Part shown: one piece after another, positions 17,046-25,765 of the stretch | How positions within the stretch are numbered: position 1 is the first letter of the stretch | Layout of the letters: every line of letters begins with the position of its first letter | Assembly: GCF_037975235.1 (NCBI RefSeq) | Contig: NZ_CP150241.1 | Span: 6,262,001-6,326,000 of the forward strand | Origin: Paenibacillus sp. FSL R5-0341 | GTDB taxonomy: Bacteria > Bacillota > Bacilli > Paenibacillales > Paenibacillaceae | DNA: 64,000 nt | Direction of reading: 5' to 3' | Program-made: the position numbers and the translations under genes | The notes under the pieces: generated by a model | Databases searched by the model: none | The model's input: the letters and a program-made list of their open reading frames with translations, nothing else | What the model was told of the DNA's origin: nothing

Positions 17046-17437
17046 GGCTGCACCAGCTCCCTATTGTCTGAGTTAAAATCATTGAGCCCATTGTCTTCCA
17101 GCACTGCTGATTTATCTCCGTATTCCTTCACAATATGCTGATCTCCCCAATTACAGAGCGCATTGAGAATCGGTTCCAAACTGCGGCCATAATCACTCAA
17201 TTCGTACTCCACTTTGGGAGGGACCTGATTATATACAATCCGGTTGACGATCCTGTCGTTCTCAAGCTCCCTCAGTTGCTGTGTTAACATTTTCTGTGTA
17301 ATTGCGGGCATAATACGCTTGAGATCACTGGTTCGCTTTTTCCCATGTGTCAGGTGACAGAGAATGACGCATTTCCACTTGCCACCGATCACCTCAAGGG
17401 TAGCTTCAACCGAGATGTTATATTTTTTTCGAACCAT
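17042..17437 (-). CDS. HxlR-family transcriptional regulator
   Basis: Winged-helix regulator of 131 residues. HxlR hallmarks: VIGGKWKCVILCHLTHGKKRTSDLKRIMPAITQKMLTQQLRELENDRIVNRIVYNQVPPKVEYELSDYGRSLEPIL (read in parts: the GGKW start, the recognition helix at TQKMLTQQL, and the PPKVEYELSDYG wing). In B. subtilis HxlR-type proteins respond to reactive aldehydes or quinones. It is divergent from an MFS exporter; the region between contains a 12-bp direct repeat that is a likely operator for both genes. Confidence 0.92.
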   Translation of the reverse strand: MVRKKYNISVEATLEVIGGKWKCVILCHLTHGKKRTSDLKRIMPAITQKMLTQQLRELENDRIVNRIVYNQVPPKVEYELSDYGRSLEPILNALCNWGDQHIVKEYGDKSAVLEDNGLNDFNSDNRELVQP

Positions 17438-17493
17438 ATCTTGCTTCCTCCCTGATGAATTGGATTACATCCGTCGCATGCTGTATAGGCACC

Positions 17494-17526
17494 AAAAAGT
17501 ACGTAGGGTACTAAAAAGTACGTACT
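17494..17526. promoter_or_regulatory. Direct repeats between hxlR-type gene and MFS gene
   Basis: AAAAAGTACGTA occurs twice (17494-17505 and 17513-17524), 19 bp apart, so roughly two helical turns on the same face. The second copy is inside the palindrome AGTACGTACT (17517-17526). Probable HxlR-family operator. Confidence 0.6.
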
Positions 17527-17601
17527 ATTCAATCTATACCGAATAACTCATAATAGCATTTGCCGGTACGTAAATCTACATTCTGGGGAGCCCAGCAAGA
17601 A

Positions 17602-18795
17602 ATGTTACAAGATTCAAAACGCAGCACGTGGGCGCTGCTAGCGCTGGCCATTAGTGCGTTCGCTATCGGTACTACAGAGTTTATCAGCGTCGGGCTACTG
17701 CCCCTTATTGCAGATGATCTCGGCATTTCCGTAACTACAGCGGGACTGACCGTTACTTTATATGCCTTAGGCGTTACCTTTGGGGCTCCTATCCTAACCT
17801 CACTGACGTCTACCGTATCACGCAAAACGTTACTGCTTGCCATCATGGTTGTCTTCATTGCCGGTAACACGATGGCTGCACTATCAACGGGTATCACCAT
17901 GTTACTCATTGCACGAGTGGTATCCGCTCTGGCTCACGGCGTATTCATGTCCATCGGCTCCACGATTGCAGCCGATCTGGTACCTGCCAATCGCAGAGCA
18001 AGCGCCATTGCCATCATGTTCTCCGGGCTAACGATCGCCACGGTAACAGGTGTACCTCTCGGTACCCTCATCGGTCAACATTGGGGCTGGCGCGCTGCCT
18101 TTATCCTCATTGTTGTGGTTGGCATCATTGCGATGATCGGAAACCTGATACTCGTGCCATCCACGTTAAAACGTGGAACACGAACGGCATTCCGGGATCA
18201 GCTGAAGCTGGTTACAGGTGGGCGCTTGCTGCTTGCTTTTGCCATTACTGCTGTTGGGTACGGAGGAACATTTGTTGTTTTTACGTATCTGTCCCCGTTA
18301 TTGCATGATATCAGCGGCTATTCTGAGAAAACGGTAGCGTTCATTCTATTGTTGTACGGAATCGCCATTGCAGTCGGTAATATCATCGGCGGCAGAGCAG
18401 CCAATCGCAACCCGCTCAAGGCGCTCTTCTACATGTTCATCATTCAGACCATCATTCTGGGCATCATGTACTTTACGGTCCCATTCAAGTTGGCAGCATT
18501 GCTCACCATTATGGGCATGGGATTACTGGCCTTCATGAATGTGCCTGGTCTTCAGATGTATGTTGTAACCTTGGCTGAACGATATGCACCACAGGCCAAG
18601 GATGTAGCCTCAGCTTTCAACATCGCAGCATTTAATGCAGGCATTGCCATAGGTGCCTATCTGGGTGGCGTGATCAATGACTCCATCGGTCTGATTCACA
18701 CGACATGGGTCGGCGCCTTGATGGTTCTCGTAGCTGTAATCCTGACCGCGTGGGCTAAAATGCTGGAAAACAAGGATCAACAAGTACCAGCCTAA
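17602..18795 (+). CDS. MFS transporter, DHA1 (AraJ/YdhP-like)
   Basis: Polytopic membrane transporter of 397 residues with 12 predicted helices, likely an exporter of sugars or drugs. Features: SAFAIGTTEFISVGLLPLIADDLGIS in TM1, a motif-A region after TM2 (LTSTVSRKTLLLAIM), and motif C in TM5 (MFSGLTIATVTGVPLGTLIGQ). I place the start at ATG 17602, 11 bases after GGGGAG; a TTG at 17560 is the upstream alternative. It is divergent from the HxlR regulator and its promoter lies among the AAAAAGTACGTA repeats, so it should be controlled by that regulator. Confidence 0.9.
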   Translation: MLQDSKRSTWALLALAISAFAIGTTEFISVGLLPLIADDLGISVTTAGLTVTLYALGVTFGAPILTSLTSTVSRKTLLLAIMVVFIAGNTMAALSTGITMLLIARVVSALAHGVFMSIGSTIAADLVPANRRASAIAIMFSGLTIATVTGVPLGTLIGQHWGWRAAFILIVVVGIIAMIGNLILVPSTLKRGTRTAFRDQLKLVTGGRLLLAFAITAVGYGGTFVVFTYLSPLLHDISGYSEKTVAFILLLYGIAIAVGNIIGGRAANRNPLKALFYMFIIQTIILGIMYFTVPFKLAALLTIMGMGLLAFMNVPGLQMYVVTLAERYAPQAKDVASAFNIAAFNAGIAIGAYLGGVINDSIGLIHTTWVGALMVLVAVILTAWAKMLENKDQQVPA

Positions 18796-19010
18796 ATGGA
18801 GAAAGTTTCGTTCTAAGCTTCATTCCGACCACAGGCGCAGGCTTTTGTGTATCGGTTCCAGCCATTGAAGGGAACCGGTTTCAAATCGTATTTTACTATA
18901 CTATATACGTTGAGCCCTATTTGATCTAGTATGATTTGATTTTGTATGATGAAATAACGGCAATTCAGCTTGAAATGACTGATTTTTACACATTTGAAGG
19001 AGGAACTCTC

Positions 19011-19868
19011 ATGACAACAGCTCAAACCGCACAACATTTACAATCTACAGTAACTTTGCATAACGGTGTTCATATGCCTTGGTTTGGACTTGGCGTATTT
19101 AAGGTAGAAGAAGGATCTGAATTGATTGAAGCTGTGAAAAATGCGATTAAACATGGCTACCGCAGTATCGATACTGCCGCAATATACGGCAATGAAGCTG
19201 GCGTGGGCCAAGCCATTGCCGAAGCCTTGAAAGAAAACAATCTGAAACGTGAAGAGTTGTTCGTGACATCCAAAGTATGGAATGCAGACCTCGGATATGA
19301 GGAGACACTTGCGGCTTTTGATACCACATTGAACAAACTGGGATTGGAATACCTCGACCTGTACCTAATCCACTGGCCTAAGGCAGGCAAATACAAAGCA
19401 GCCTGGAAAGCAATCGAGGAGCTGTATGCAGCCGGCCGTATTAAGGCCATTGGCGTAAGCAACTTCCAGATTCACCATCTCGAAGACCTGATGCAGGATG
19501 CCAAAGTGAAGCCGATGATCAATCAGGTGGAATACCACCCTCGCCTGACTCAGGTTGAACTTAAAGCTTTCTGTGAAAAGCATAGTATTCAACTTGAAGC
19601 TTGGTCACCTCTGATGCAGGGTCAGTTACTGGACAATCCGGTACTCACGTCGATTGCTTCAGCCAAAGGCAAATCGGTTGCACAAGTCATTTTGCGTTGG
19701 GATCTGCAAAATGGGGTCATTACTATTCCGAAGTCGACCAAAGAACAGCGGATTATCGAGAACTCCTCCATCTTCGACTTTGAACTTTCAAATGAAGAGA
19801 TGGATCAGATCAGCGCCCTGAACGAAGATGTGCGCGTTGGACCCGATCCTGACAACTTCGATTTCTAA
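19011..19868 (+). CDS. Aldo/keto reductase, AKR5-like (YvgN/YtbE type)
   Basis: Soluble NADPH-dependent reductase of 285 residues. The catalytic tetrad is clear: Asp and Tyr in RSIDTAAIYGNE, Lys in LFVTSKVWN, His in LYLIHWP. The cofactor site IPKSTKEQRIIENSSIFDFELS is the family end motif. ATG at 19011 follows GGAGGA; the open frame upstream to 18936 lacks a ribosome binding site. Members such as B. subtilis YvgN reduce methylglyoxal and other aldehydes. Standing next to an HxlR-MFS pair it may belong to an electrophile response (inference). Confidence 0.93.
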   Translation: MTTAQTAQHLQSTVTLHNGVHMPWFGLGVFKVEEGSELIEAVKNAIKHGYRSIDTAAIYGNEAGVGQAIAEALKENNLKREELFVTSKVWNADLGYEETLAAFDTTLNKLGLEYLDLYLIHWPKAGKYKAAWKAIEELYAAGRIKAIGVSNFQIHHLEDLMQDAKVKPMINQVEYHPRLTQVELKAFCEKHSIQLEAWSPLMQGQLLDNPVLTSIASAKGKSVAQVILRWDLQNGVITIPKSTKEQRIIENSSIFDFELSNEEMDQISALNEDVRVGPDPDNFDF

Positions 19869-19885
19869 TTAAAGAATGATACTCC

Positions 19886-19930
19886 AAAGCCTCCATACTC
19901 TTCGCGTCAGCGGGGAGTATGGAGGCTTTT
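19886..19930. terminator. Bidirectional terminator
   Basis: A 15-bp stem AAAGCCTCCATACTC (19886-19900) with 19915-19929 is followed by a T-run on both strands. It lies between the aldo/keto reductase gene and the convergent pectinesterase operon. Confidence 0.9.
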
Positions 19931-19958
19931 TTGATATTTTATAGTAATCGTTCTACGC

Positions 19959-21011
19959 TTATCCTAGTTTCTCATGTGGCTGCCAGCCATCATTACCAGA
20001 TAGCACACGGGATATGGAATACTCCGCAGCTTCTTGCTCTGTCAGGAACTTGGCCCAAGGTACACGACCTGATGTATCATCCGCACCAGGCCCCGCGCTG
20101 TTATACTCCGCATATCCAACCGTCGCTTCAGCATCTGCCTTGTTCCAGTTATGCCAGCCCACCTGTTTCACATGAGCACCGATCCAACAATTCAAGAAAC
20201 AGACTTTGGCATGATTACGCCATGGCCTGCCGAGGTATACCGACTGGGGAGGTGCATTGCTGGTGAGATCACAATCGATAAATACATACCCATAACGTAC
20301 ATCCTCGGGTGTAGATGCTGCGGTAATCCAGCCGTTCACTTCGCCATTCGCAATCGCCGTATCGGACAAACGGTTCTTGGCAAAGATCTCACAACCCTTG
20401 AACACTGCCGTAGCCGAGCCAAAAATAAAATCGATGTCGCCCTCAATGTAGCAGTGCTCATAATATTGACGCAGCTTACGCCGCTCCGCCCCATCCCGTG
20501 GCCCGCCAAAGTAGCTGCGATCCAGCGGCTGCTCTGGCAATGGTCCGGTAAAGATCGTATCCTGATGGCCGATGAAGCGACAACTGCGGAACGCTGCCCG
20601 ATCTCCATCCACGTACACAGCCAACGCCTGACCTACTACCTTGCCCGGCCCGGCTGAGTTAACGAAGGATATTTGCTCTGCTGTAAAATCGTCTGCTCCG
20701 ATGAAAGCTGTATAAGAATGAAAAGTATGATACTGCGACCCATCCGGGAACTTCTTGAGCGCATAATCATCATATGTAATGATCGTATGCTCCGCTCCCT
20801 CACCGATCAGATGAATCATAGGCTTCTCAATATCTAGCTTCTCGTAATATACGCCTGCCTTAATTCGAATCATGAAGCTTTCGGTTCCGTGGTCCGGAGC
20901 GGCATCAATTGCAGCTTGTATGGTAGCATAATCACCCGTTCCATCCGGAGAAACGGTATAATATCGCATCGATTGACCCAGATTTGTATCTGTTGATACC
21001 TGCTTGCTCAT
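19959..21011 (-). CDS. Pectinesterase (carbohydrate esterase family 8)
   Basis: Pectin methylesterase of 350 residues, right-handed beta-helix. It removes methyl esters from homogalacturonan, giving methanol and pectate. The family motifs are all visible in order: GDYATIQAAIDAAP, GEGAEHTIITYDD, GQALAVYVDGDRAAFRSCRFIGHQDTIF (with the catalytic-loop Gln and first Asp), DIDFIFGSATAVF (second catalytic Asp) and YLGRPWRN (substrate Arg/Trp). No signal peptide is present, so it acts in the cytoplasm on imported oligomers, in keeping with the ABC importer in the same operon. It is the last gene, overlapping the hydrolase gene by four bases. Confidence 0.94.
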   Translation of the reverse strand: MSKQVSTDTNLGQSMRYYTVSPDGTGDYATIQAAIDAAPDHGTESFMIRIKAGVYYEKLDIEKPMIHLIGEGAEHTIITYDDYALKKFPDGSQYHTFHSYTAFIGADDFTAEQISFVNSAGPGKVVGQALAVYVDGDRAAFRSCRFIGHQDTIFTGPLPEQPLDRSYFGGPRDGAERRKLRQYYEHCYIEGDIDFIFGSATAVFKGCEIFAKNRLSDTAIANGEVNGWITAASTPEDVRYGYVFIDCDLTSNAPPQSVYLGRPWRNHAKVCFLNCWIGAHVKQVGWHNWNKADAEATVGYAEYNSAGPGADDTSGRVPWAKFLTEQEAAEYSISRVLSGNDGWQPHEKLG

Positions 21012-22120
21012 GGCAATCGCTCCATTTCCAACGCAGCCAGCAACAGCGGAGCCATGCCCATAAAGGAATCGCTTACAATTGCTTCGCTCACATAGTAGCT
21101 GTAAGATCCGTCCCGGTCCAGACTGAGTCCTGCCCCGTGGCAGATTCCATTCAGCTTCACTCCGTCAGCGGTTTCTTCCACCAGTCTGGAGGTGAGTCCG
21201 TTCCAACCTTTATCCGCTGCCTCTCTAAAATGTGGCTCCAGATAACGCAAGCGTACACCCTTCGCGAGTGCATACACGAACATACTAGAGCCGGAAGCTT
21301 CCAGATAATTGCCTTTGCGGAAACCCTGATCAAGCACTTGGAACCACAGCCCACTCTCCTGCTCCTGCACCCGAACCAACGCGTTACACATCCGCTCGAA
21401 GATGCCAATAATCGTTCCGCGCTTTGGATGATGCACAGGGAAATGCTCCACGCTGTCTACAATAGCCATCGCATACCAACCCATGGCACGACTCCAGAAG
21501 TGAGCCGAACATCCCGTCAATGAATCTGCCCAGACCTGTTCCTTCGATTCATCCCAGCCATGATAAAGCAGTCCGGTGCGTGGATCACGTGTCTTGCGTT
21601 CAATCAGCAGAATCTGATGAGCTACCTCATCCCATAATTCCGGTCGGTTGAACTGCTTCGCATACTGAGCCAGAAAAGGCGATGACATATACAATCCGTC
21701 CAGCCACATCTGGAAAGGATAAATCTTTTTGTGCCAAAAGCCGCCCTCAGATGTTCGGGGCTGCCCTGCAAGTTGCGCCGCCAGTAGATGTGCGGCTTCC
21801 GCGTAACGCTGATCTTCGGTAGTTTCCATCAGCCCAAACAGGTTTGTGCCCTGATTGATCTGATCCAGGTTGTATTCTTCAAGTGAATACGTCGCAATGG
21901 AACCCTCTTGCTGCACATACATATCCATATGTCTCTTCATAAAAGCAATATACTCGTCCTTACCGTACTGTTTCCCCGTTTGCGCCATTGCCATTAGTGT
22001 CATACCCTGAACATAAGCCCATCGTTCAGAAGGAAACGCATGATACCCGTCCCCATCACATTGCTGGATAATCGTCTCTGCTATTCGCTCAGACCAGGAT
22101 AATTGCGTCTGTACTTGCAT
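21008..22120 (-). CDS. Glycoside hydrolase family 88/105 (unsaturated galacturonyl hydrolase)
   Basis: Cytoplasmic (alpha/alpha)6-barrel enzyme of 370 residues of the YteR/YesR type. It hydrolyses the unsaturated uronic acid from the end of pectin or rhamnogalacturonan lyase products. Readable family pieces are RWAYVQGMTLMAMAQTGKQYG, the catalytic-Asp segment FQMWLDGLYMSSPFLAQYA, LLYHGWDESKEQVWADSLTGCSAHFWSRAMGWYAMAIVD and the terminal YVSEAIVSDSFMG. I place the start at ATG 22120, seven bases after AAGGAGGTG, rather than the frame's first ATG at 22162. It sits in the pectin operon, coupled to the pectinesterase gene. Confidence 0.93.
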   Translation of the reverse strand: MQVQTQLSWSERIAETIIQQCDGDGYHAFPSERWAYVQGMTLMAMAQTGKQYGKDEYIAFMKRHMDMYVQQEGSIATYSLEEYNLDQINQGTNLFGLMETTEDQRYAEAAHLLAAQLAGQPRTSEGGFWHKKIYPFQMWLDGLYMSSPFLAQYAKQFNRPELWDEVAHQILLIERKTRDPRTGLLYHGWDESKEQVWADSLTGCSAHFWSRAMGWYAMAIVDSVEHFPVHHPKRGTIIGIFERMCNALVRVQEQESGLWFQVLDQGFRKGNYLEASGSSMFVYALAKGVRLRYLEPHFREAADKGWNGLTSRLVEETADGVKLNGICHGAGLSLDRDGSYSYYVSEAIVSDSFMGMAPLLLAALEMERLP

Positions 22121-22190
22121 AACGGACACCTCCTTGAATGTTGTACCATCCTTAACGTGCACATGTGCGTCTAATCATTCTTGTTCGTCG

Positions 22191-23162
22191 TTACTGACAC
22201 TTTGCCGTTGAATTACGATGATTCAGCTTCGGCTGAATTACTACCGGATAGTCCACCTGTTCATCACGTATCAACGATACAATCAGCTCTGCCGCCTGCG
22301 CAGCCAGTTCATCCAGCGGTGGTCCGATCGTTGTCAGTGCGACCTCAGCGTATTGCATATCTGGCAGATCATCGTAACCAATTAATGAGATATCCCCGGG
22401 GACGCTGTAACCTGCTTCAAGCAGAGCCCGCAGCGCTCCCCGGGTCACCAGGTTGTTCAATCCGATAAAAGCCGTGGGCGAATCCGGGCCAAATGTATGA
22501 TGACGTATGGCAAAATATCCGTCCTCCCAAGAGGAGTATGCTGGCAGTACATGGTCTTCGTTGAACACCAGGCCTGTGCGCTGCATAGCCTCCCTGTATC
22601 CTTCCAGTTTGATATTTTGCGAGTTGCCAATAAAACCGATTCGGGTATGACCCAGTGATTGCAGGTGCTCCACTGCTTTGAATATGCCCTCTTTCCGATC
22701 AATCTTAATGTATGGAGAGTTCGGCGTCTCATCTGTACCCAGCACGAAACATGGCATGTTGAGCGTGGCAAACTTTTTCCAAAATACATCCCGATTGTCC
22801 AAGGCATAGTCCCACAGGATACAACCGTCCACGCGAAGCTGGCTGAAGACATCCACCCCGTCATCGGCGACGACCAGAATCATCTGGTATCCCCGTTTCT
22901 TCAGTTCTGCGTGCAGACTGCCGGATATGTTCGAGAACAACGGATTACTCAGTTCATCCAGCACAAAACCGATGATATTACTTCTGCCTGTGGAGAGCTG
23001 ACGAGCCAACATGTTTTTCCGATACTGGTGTTTCTCCGCAACGGCGAGCACCTTCTGTTTCGTCGCCGGTTTGATCCGCGGATCATCGTTAAGGGCCTTG
23101 GATACCGTGCTATAGCTCACCCCCGCCAATTTGGCAATGTCTTTAATGGTTATCAAAATCAA
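22191..23162 (-). CDS. LacI-family transcriptional regulator
   Basis: Repressor of 323 residues with an N-terminal LacI helix-turn-helix (TIKDIAKLAGVSYSTVSKALND, about 5-26), the hinge helix NMLARQLSTGRSN, and a periplasmic-binding-like ligand domain (about 60-320). The start appears to be TTG at 23162, after GAAGGGTG; a second TTG six bases on is possible. It lies within the pectin operon. Two palindromic AATTACAACGTT-type sites upstream of the first gene are the best candidates for its operators, with a pectin-derived sugar as inducer (inference). Confidence 0.92.
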   Translation of the reverse strand: MILITIKDIAKLAGVSYSTVSKALNDDPRIKPATKQKVLAVAEKHQYRKNMLARQLSTGRSNIIGFVLDELSNPLFSNISGSLHAELKKRGYQMILVVADDGVDVFSQLRVDGCILWDYALDNRDVFWKKFATLNMPCFVLGTDETPNSPYIKIDRKEGIFKAVEHLQSLGHTRIGFIGNSQNIKLEGYREAMQRTGLVFNEDHVLPAYSSWEDGYFAIRHHTFGPDSPTAFIGLNNLVTRGALRALLEAGYSVPGDISLIGYDDLPDMQYAEVALTTIGPPLDELAAQAAELIVSLIRDEQVDYPVVIQPKLNHRNSTAKCQ

Positions 23163-23188
23163 TCAACACCCTTCATACCTTGGGAAAC

Positions 23189-24784
23189 TTATTGCTGTGC
23201 AGCTTTATATCGATCATACTGCGCCTGTCTACCCGCAATAACCTGCTCAATATTCATCTTTTTCAATGTTTCAATATAACTGTCGAACTGATCCAGACTG
23301 GCGTCTCCGCTAATAAATTTGAAGTTCATCTCTTCCACATATGTCGTGATGTCAGGCATCGCCATGCTCTCCACACTCGCTTCATCCGTCAGTGCGTAGA
23401 CAAACGGGAACGGCTCACGGATGTAAGGCTCCAGCTCCTTATCGAACTTGGCATGCCATTCGGCTACGACAGAATCAGCAGAGTCGGTGGATTGAATGTT
23501 AGGCAGATTGACCGGACCGATGCCGAGCTTCTGAATGTATTCATTGTCTTTGCCTTTGTCCGTGAATGTCTTCACGCCGTTCTCTTCCGTATACGTATCG
23601 TCCTTGATACCCCACGTATAATACGTCTGCGCTTCCTCACTTACGGCATAGTCCAGGAAACGGAAAGCAAGCTCCGGATTTTTGCTGTCACGTGTAATGC
23701 CGAAGATGCCACTTACCGGTGTACGTCCTACATAGAACTGATCGCCATGCGGTCCTTTTAGTGGCAAGATGCCTTTGAAGATGGGCTCTGCCGGATCATA
23801 ATCCTTGAAGAGCGGGCTGTAGACCATCGACATGTACCAGCTAAAATTAAACGTCGCTCCCGTCACATCCTGAGAGATGCGCGAGGTCACCTGATCACTT
23901 GTCGTACTGGCATAATCCACGCCAAGCAGGCCTTCTTTGTACAGTCCGTTTAAATAGGTGAGATATTCCTTATAGGCAGGCTCATAATAGCTGAAATGTA
24001 CCTTGCCTTGATCGTCTGCATAGAATTGATTGGACAGATCAAGTCCAAACGCCGGGCCAAAGGCCATCGACACAAATTTCGATTCCATGGACAGTGGAAT
24101 TTCATCAGCCTGCCCGTTGCCATTCGGGTCATCCGTCTTGAATTTGCGCAGCATCGCCGTGAACTCATCCAGTGTAGTCGGTTCGTTCAATCCCAGCTGC
24201 TTCAGCCAGCGCTGATTGATCATAAACACTGGCATATAGTTGCGGGTGAGCGTCTGCTGCGGGATATAATACATTTTACCATCTGGCGTCGTTAAACTGG
24301 CTTTAACCGAAGGGGACTTTTCATATATTTTTTTGAGATTCACACCGTACTTATCCACCAGTTCGTTAATCGGGATAAACAGACCACTATTAATGTATTT
24401 CATGAGCTGATCCTGATCCGGCAGATAAACGATATCTGGCAATCCCGTACCCGCAGCCAGCCTCGGATTCACAGCATCCGCGTAGTTCTGCGGCGGAATG
24501 AGATCCCAATCGACCTCAACACCAGCATTGCTCTCGATTTTCTTCACGATTGCGGCGGTAGACAGATCCACATTGGTCGTCCATGCGTTGGTGCCGAGAA
24601 CAGACAATTTAGCATCCGGCTGATCGGTTACAGGACCTGCACCAGTGTAATTAAATGCTGGTTCCGAGCTGGTTGGGGTACTTCCCGCATCATTCCCCGC
24701 CCCTGTTCCACCGCTACAACCCGCAAGGCTGATTGCCAGTATCGCTGCCATTACACTTTTTCTTCCTGCCCCTTTAAATCTCAT
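23189..24784 (-). CDS. ABC transporter solute-binding lipoprotein (oligosaccharide)
   Basis: Extracellular solute-binding lipoprotein of 531 residues for the importer encoded by the two permease genes upstream. The signal peptide ends with lipobox SLAGC (Cys about 23), followed by a Gly/Ser/Thr-rich linker. The mature part is a type 1 cluster (LipO/LplA-like) fold, with GLFIPINELVDKYGVNLKKIYE, YIPQQTLTRNYMPVFMINQRWL and the calcium-site-like DDPNGNGQADEIPLSME. In this neighbourhood the ligand is probably a pectin or rhamnogalacturonan oligosaccharide. The gene is third in the operon. An ATPase is not encoded here; such systems usually share MsmX. Confidence 0.92.
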   Translation of the reverse strand: MRFKGAGRKSVMAAILAISLAGCSGGTGAGNDAGSTPTSSEPAFNYTGAGPVTDQPDAKLSVLGTNAWTTNVDLSTAAIVKKIESNAGVEVDWDLIPPQNYADAVNPRLAAGTGLPDIVYLPDQDQLMKYINSGLFIPINELVDKYGVNLKKIYEKSPSVKASLTTPDGKMYYIPQQTLTRNYMPVFMINQRWLKQLGLNEPTTLDEFTAMLRKFKTDDPNGNGQADEIPLSMESKFVSMAFGPAFGLDLSNQFYADDQGKVHFSYYEPAYKEYLTYLNGLYKEGLLGVDYASTTSDQVTSRISQDVTGATFNFSWYMSMVYSPLFKDYDPAEPIFKGILPLKGPHGDQFYVGRTPVSGIFGITRDSKNPELAFRFLDYAVSEEAQTYYTWGIKDDTYTEENGVKTFTDKGKDNEYIQKLGIGPVNLPNIQSTDSADSVVAEWHAKFDKELEPYIREPFPFVYALTDEASVESMAMPDITTYVEEMNFKFISGDASLDQFDSYIETLKKMNIEQVIAGRQAQYDRYKAAQQ

Positions 24785-24853
24785 CCATCATTCCTCCTTA
24801 GGTATGATCCACTTTGAACTCCCTTGAATGACATGACACTTAAGTAATTAAAG

Positions 24854-25735
24854 CTATCCTTTCACGGCTCCGAGGGTGATGCCCTTAACGAAGTACCGTT
24901 GGATAAACGGGTAGATCGTAACAATCGGCAGAATACTGACCACAATGGATACATAACGAACCTGAAGGGAGGAGACCGCTAGTGCGCCCGAAGTCATCGT
25001 ACCTCCCATCTTCTGCATCACTTCCGGCGAAGCCATGATCAGCACTCTTCGCAGGAACATCTGTAAGGGCTGCATATCCTGTTTGCCCAAATATAATAGG
25101 GCCGAGAAGAAGTTGTTCCAGTGGAATACCGCATAGTACAGGGTAAGTACAGCCAGTGTTGGCTTAATGATGGGAACCGCCAGACGGTATAGCATTGTCA
25201 TCTCGTTGGCCCCGTCTATGCTGGCACTCTCGAATATCTCATTCGGTATTCCTTCAAAAGCCGAGCGGCAGATCATGACGTTAAACGTAATCACCAGCAC
25301 AGGCAGCACCATGACCCAGCGGGTATTGTACAGTCCAAGTGAGGTAATGAGCATATAGACCGGAATGAGTCCACCCGAGAAATACATCGTGAAGGCAATG
25401 AAAAAATTCAGTTTTCTACGCAGAAAAAATTGCTGTCTCGATAACGGAAAGGCGGCGAGGCATGTTGCCACGATGTTCAACAGTGTGCCAACCACGGTGT
25501 ACCAGACGGTGTTGTAGAATGACACCCACAACTCCTTGTATTGCAGGACCATTTGATAACCTGACAGGGTGAAACCGACAGGCCACAGCACGACTTTTTG
25601 TTTGTCGATGGCATCCACCGAGCTGAATGAAATACTGATTACGTACAGGAAGGGATACAACGTAATCACGACCGCCAGTATGGTCAGCAGGTAGACACAT
25701 CCGTAGAACAACCGGTCACTACTCGATTTTTGCAT
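24854..25735 (-). CDS. Carbohydrate ABC permease, LplC-like
   Basis: Integral membrane permease of 293 residues with six predicted helices. The cytoplasmic EAA loop is ESASIDGANEMTMLYRLAVPIIKPTLAVLTLYYAV (read as the EAA motif about 190-215), which contacts the shared ATPase. The C terminus ends YFVKGITLGAVKG, typical of LplC/YtcP permeases. It pairs with the LplB-like permease 30 bases upstream and the binding lipoprotein 69 bases downstream. Confidence 0.93.
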   Translation of the reverse strand: MQKSSSDRLFYGCVYLLTILAVVITLYPFLYVISISFSSVDAIDKQKVVLWPVGFTLSGYQMVLQYKELWVSFYNTVWYTVVGTLLNIVATCLAAFPLSRQQFFLRRKLNFFIAFTMYFSGGLIPVYMLITSLGLYNTRWVMVLPVLVITFNVMICRSAFEGIPNEIFESASIDGANEMTMLYRLAVPIIKPTLAVLTLYYAVFHWNNFFSALLYLGKQDMQPLQMFLRRVLIMASPEVMQKMGGTMTSGALAVSSLQVRYVSIVVSILPIVTIYPFIQRYFVKGITLGAVKG

Positions 25736-25765
25736 ACAGGATCTCCTTTGGGTTCGGTTATGGTG

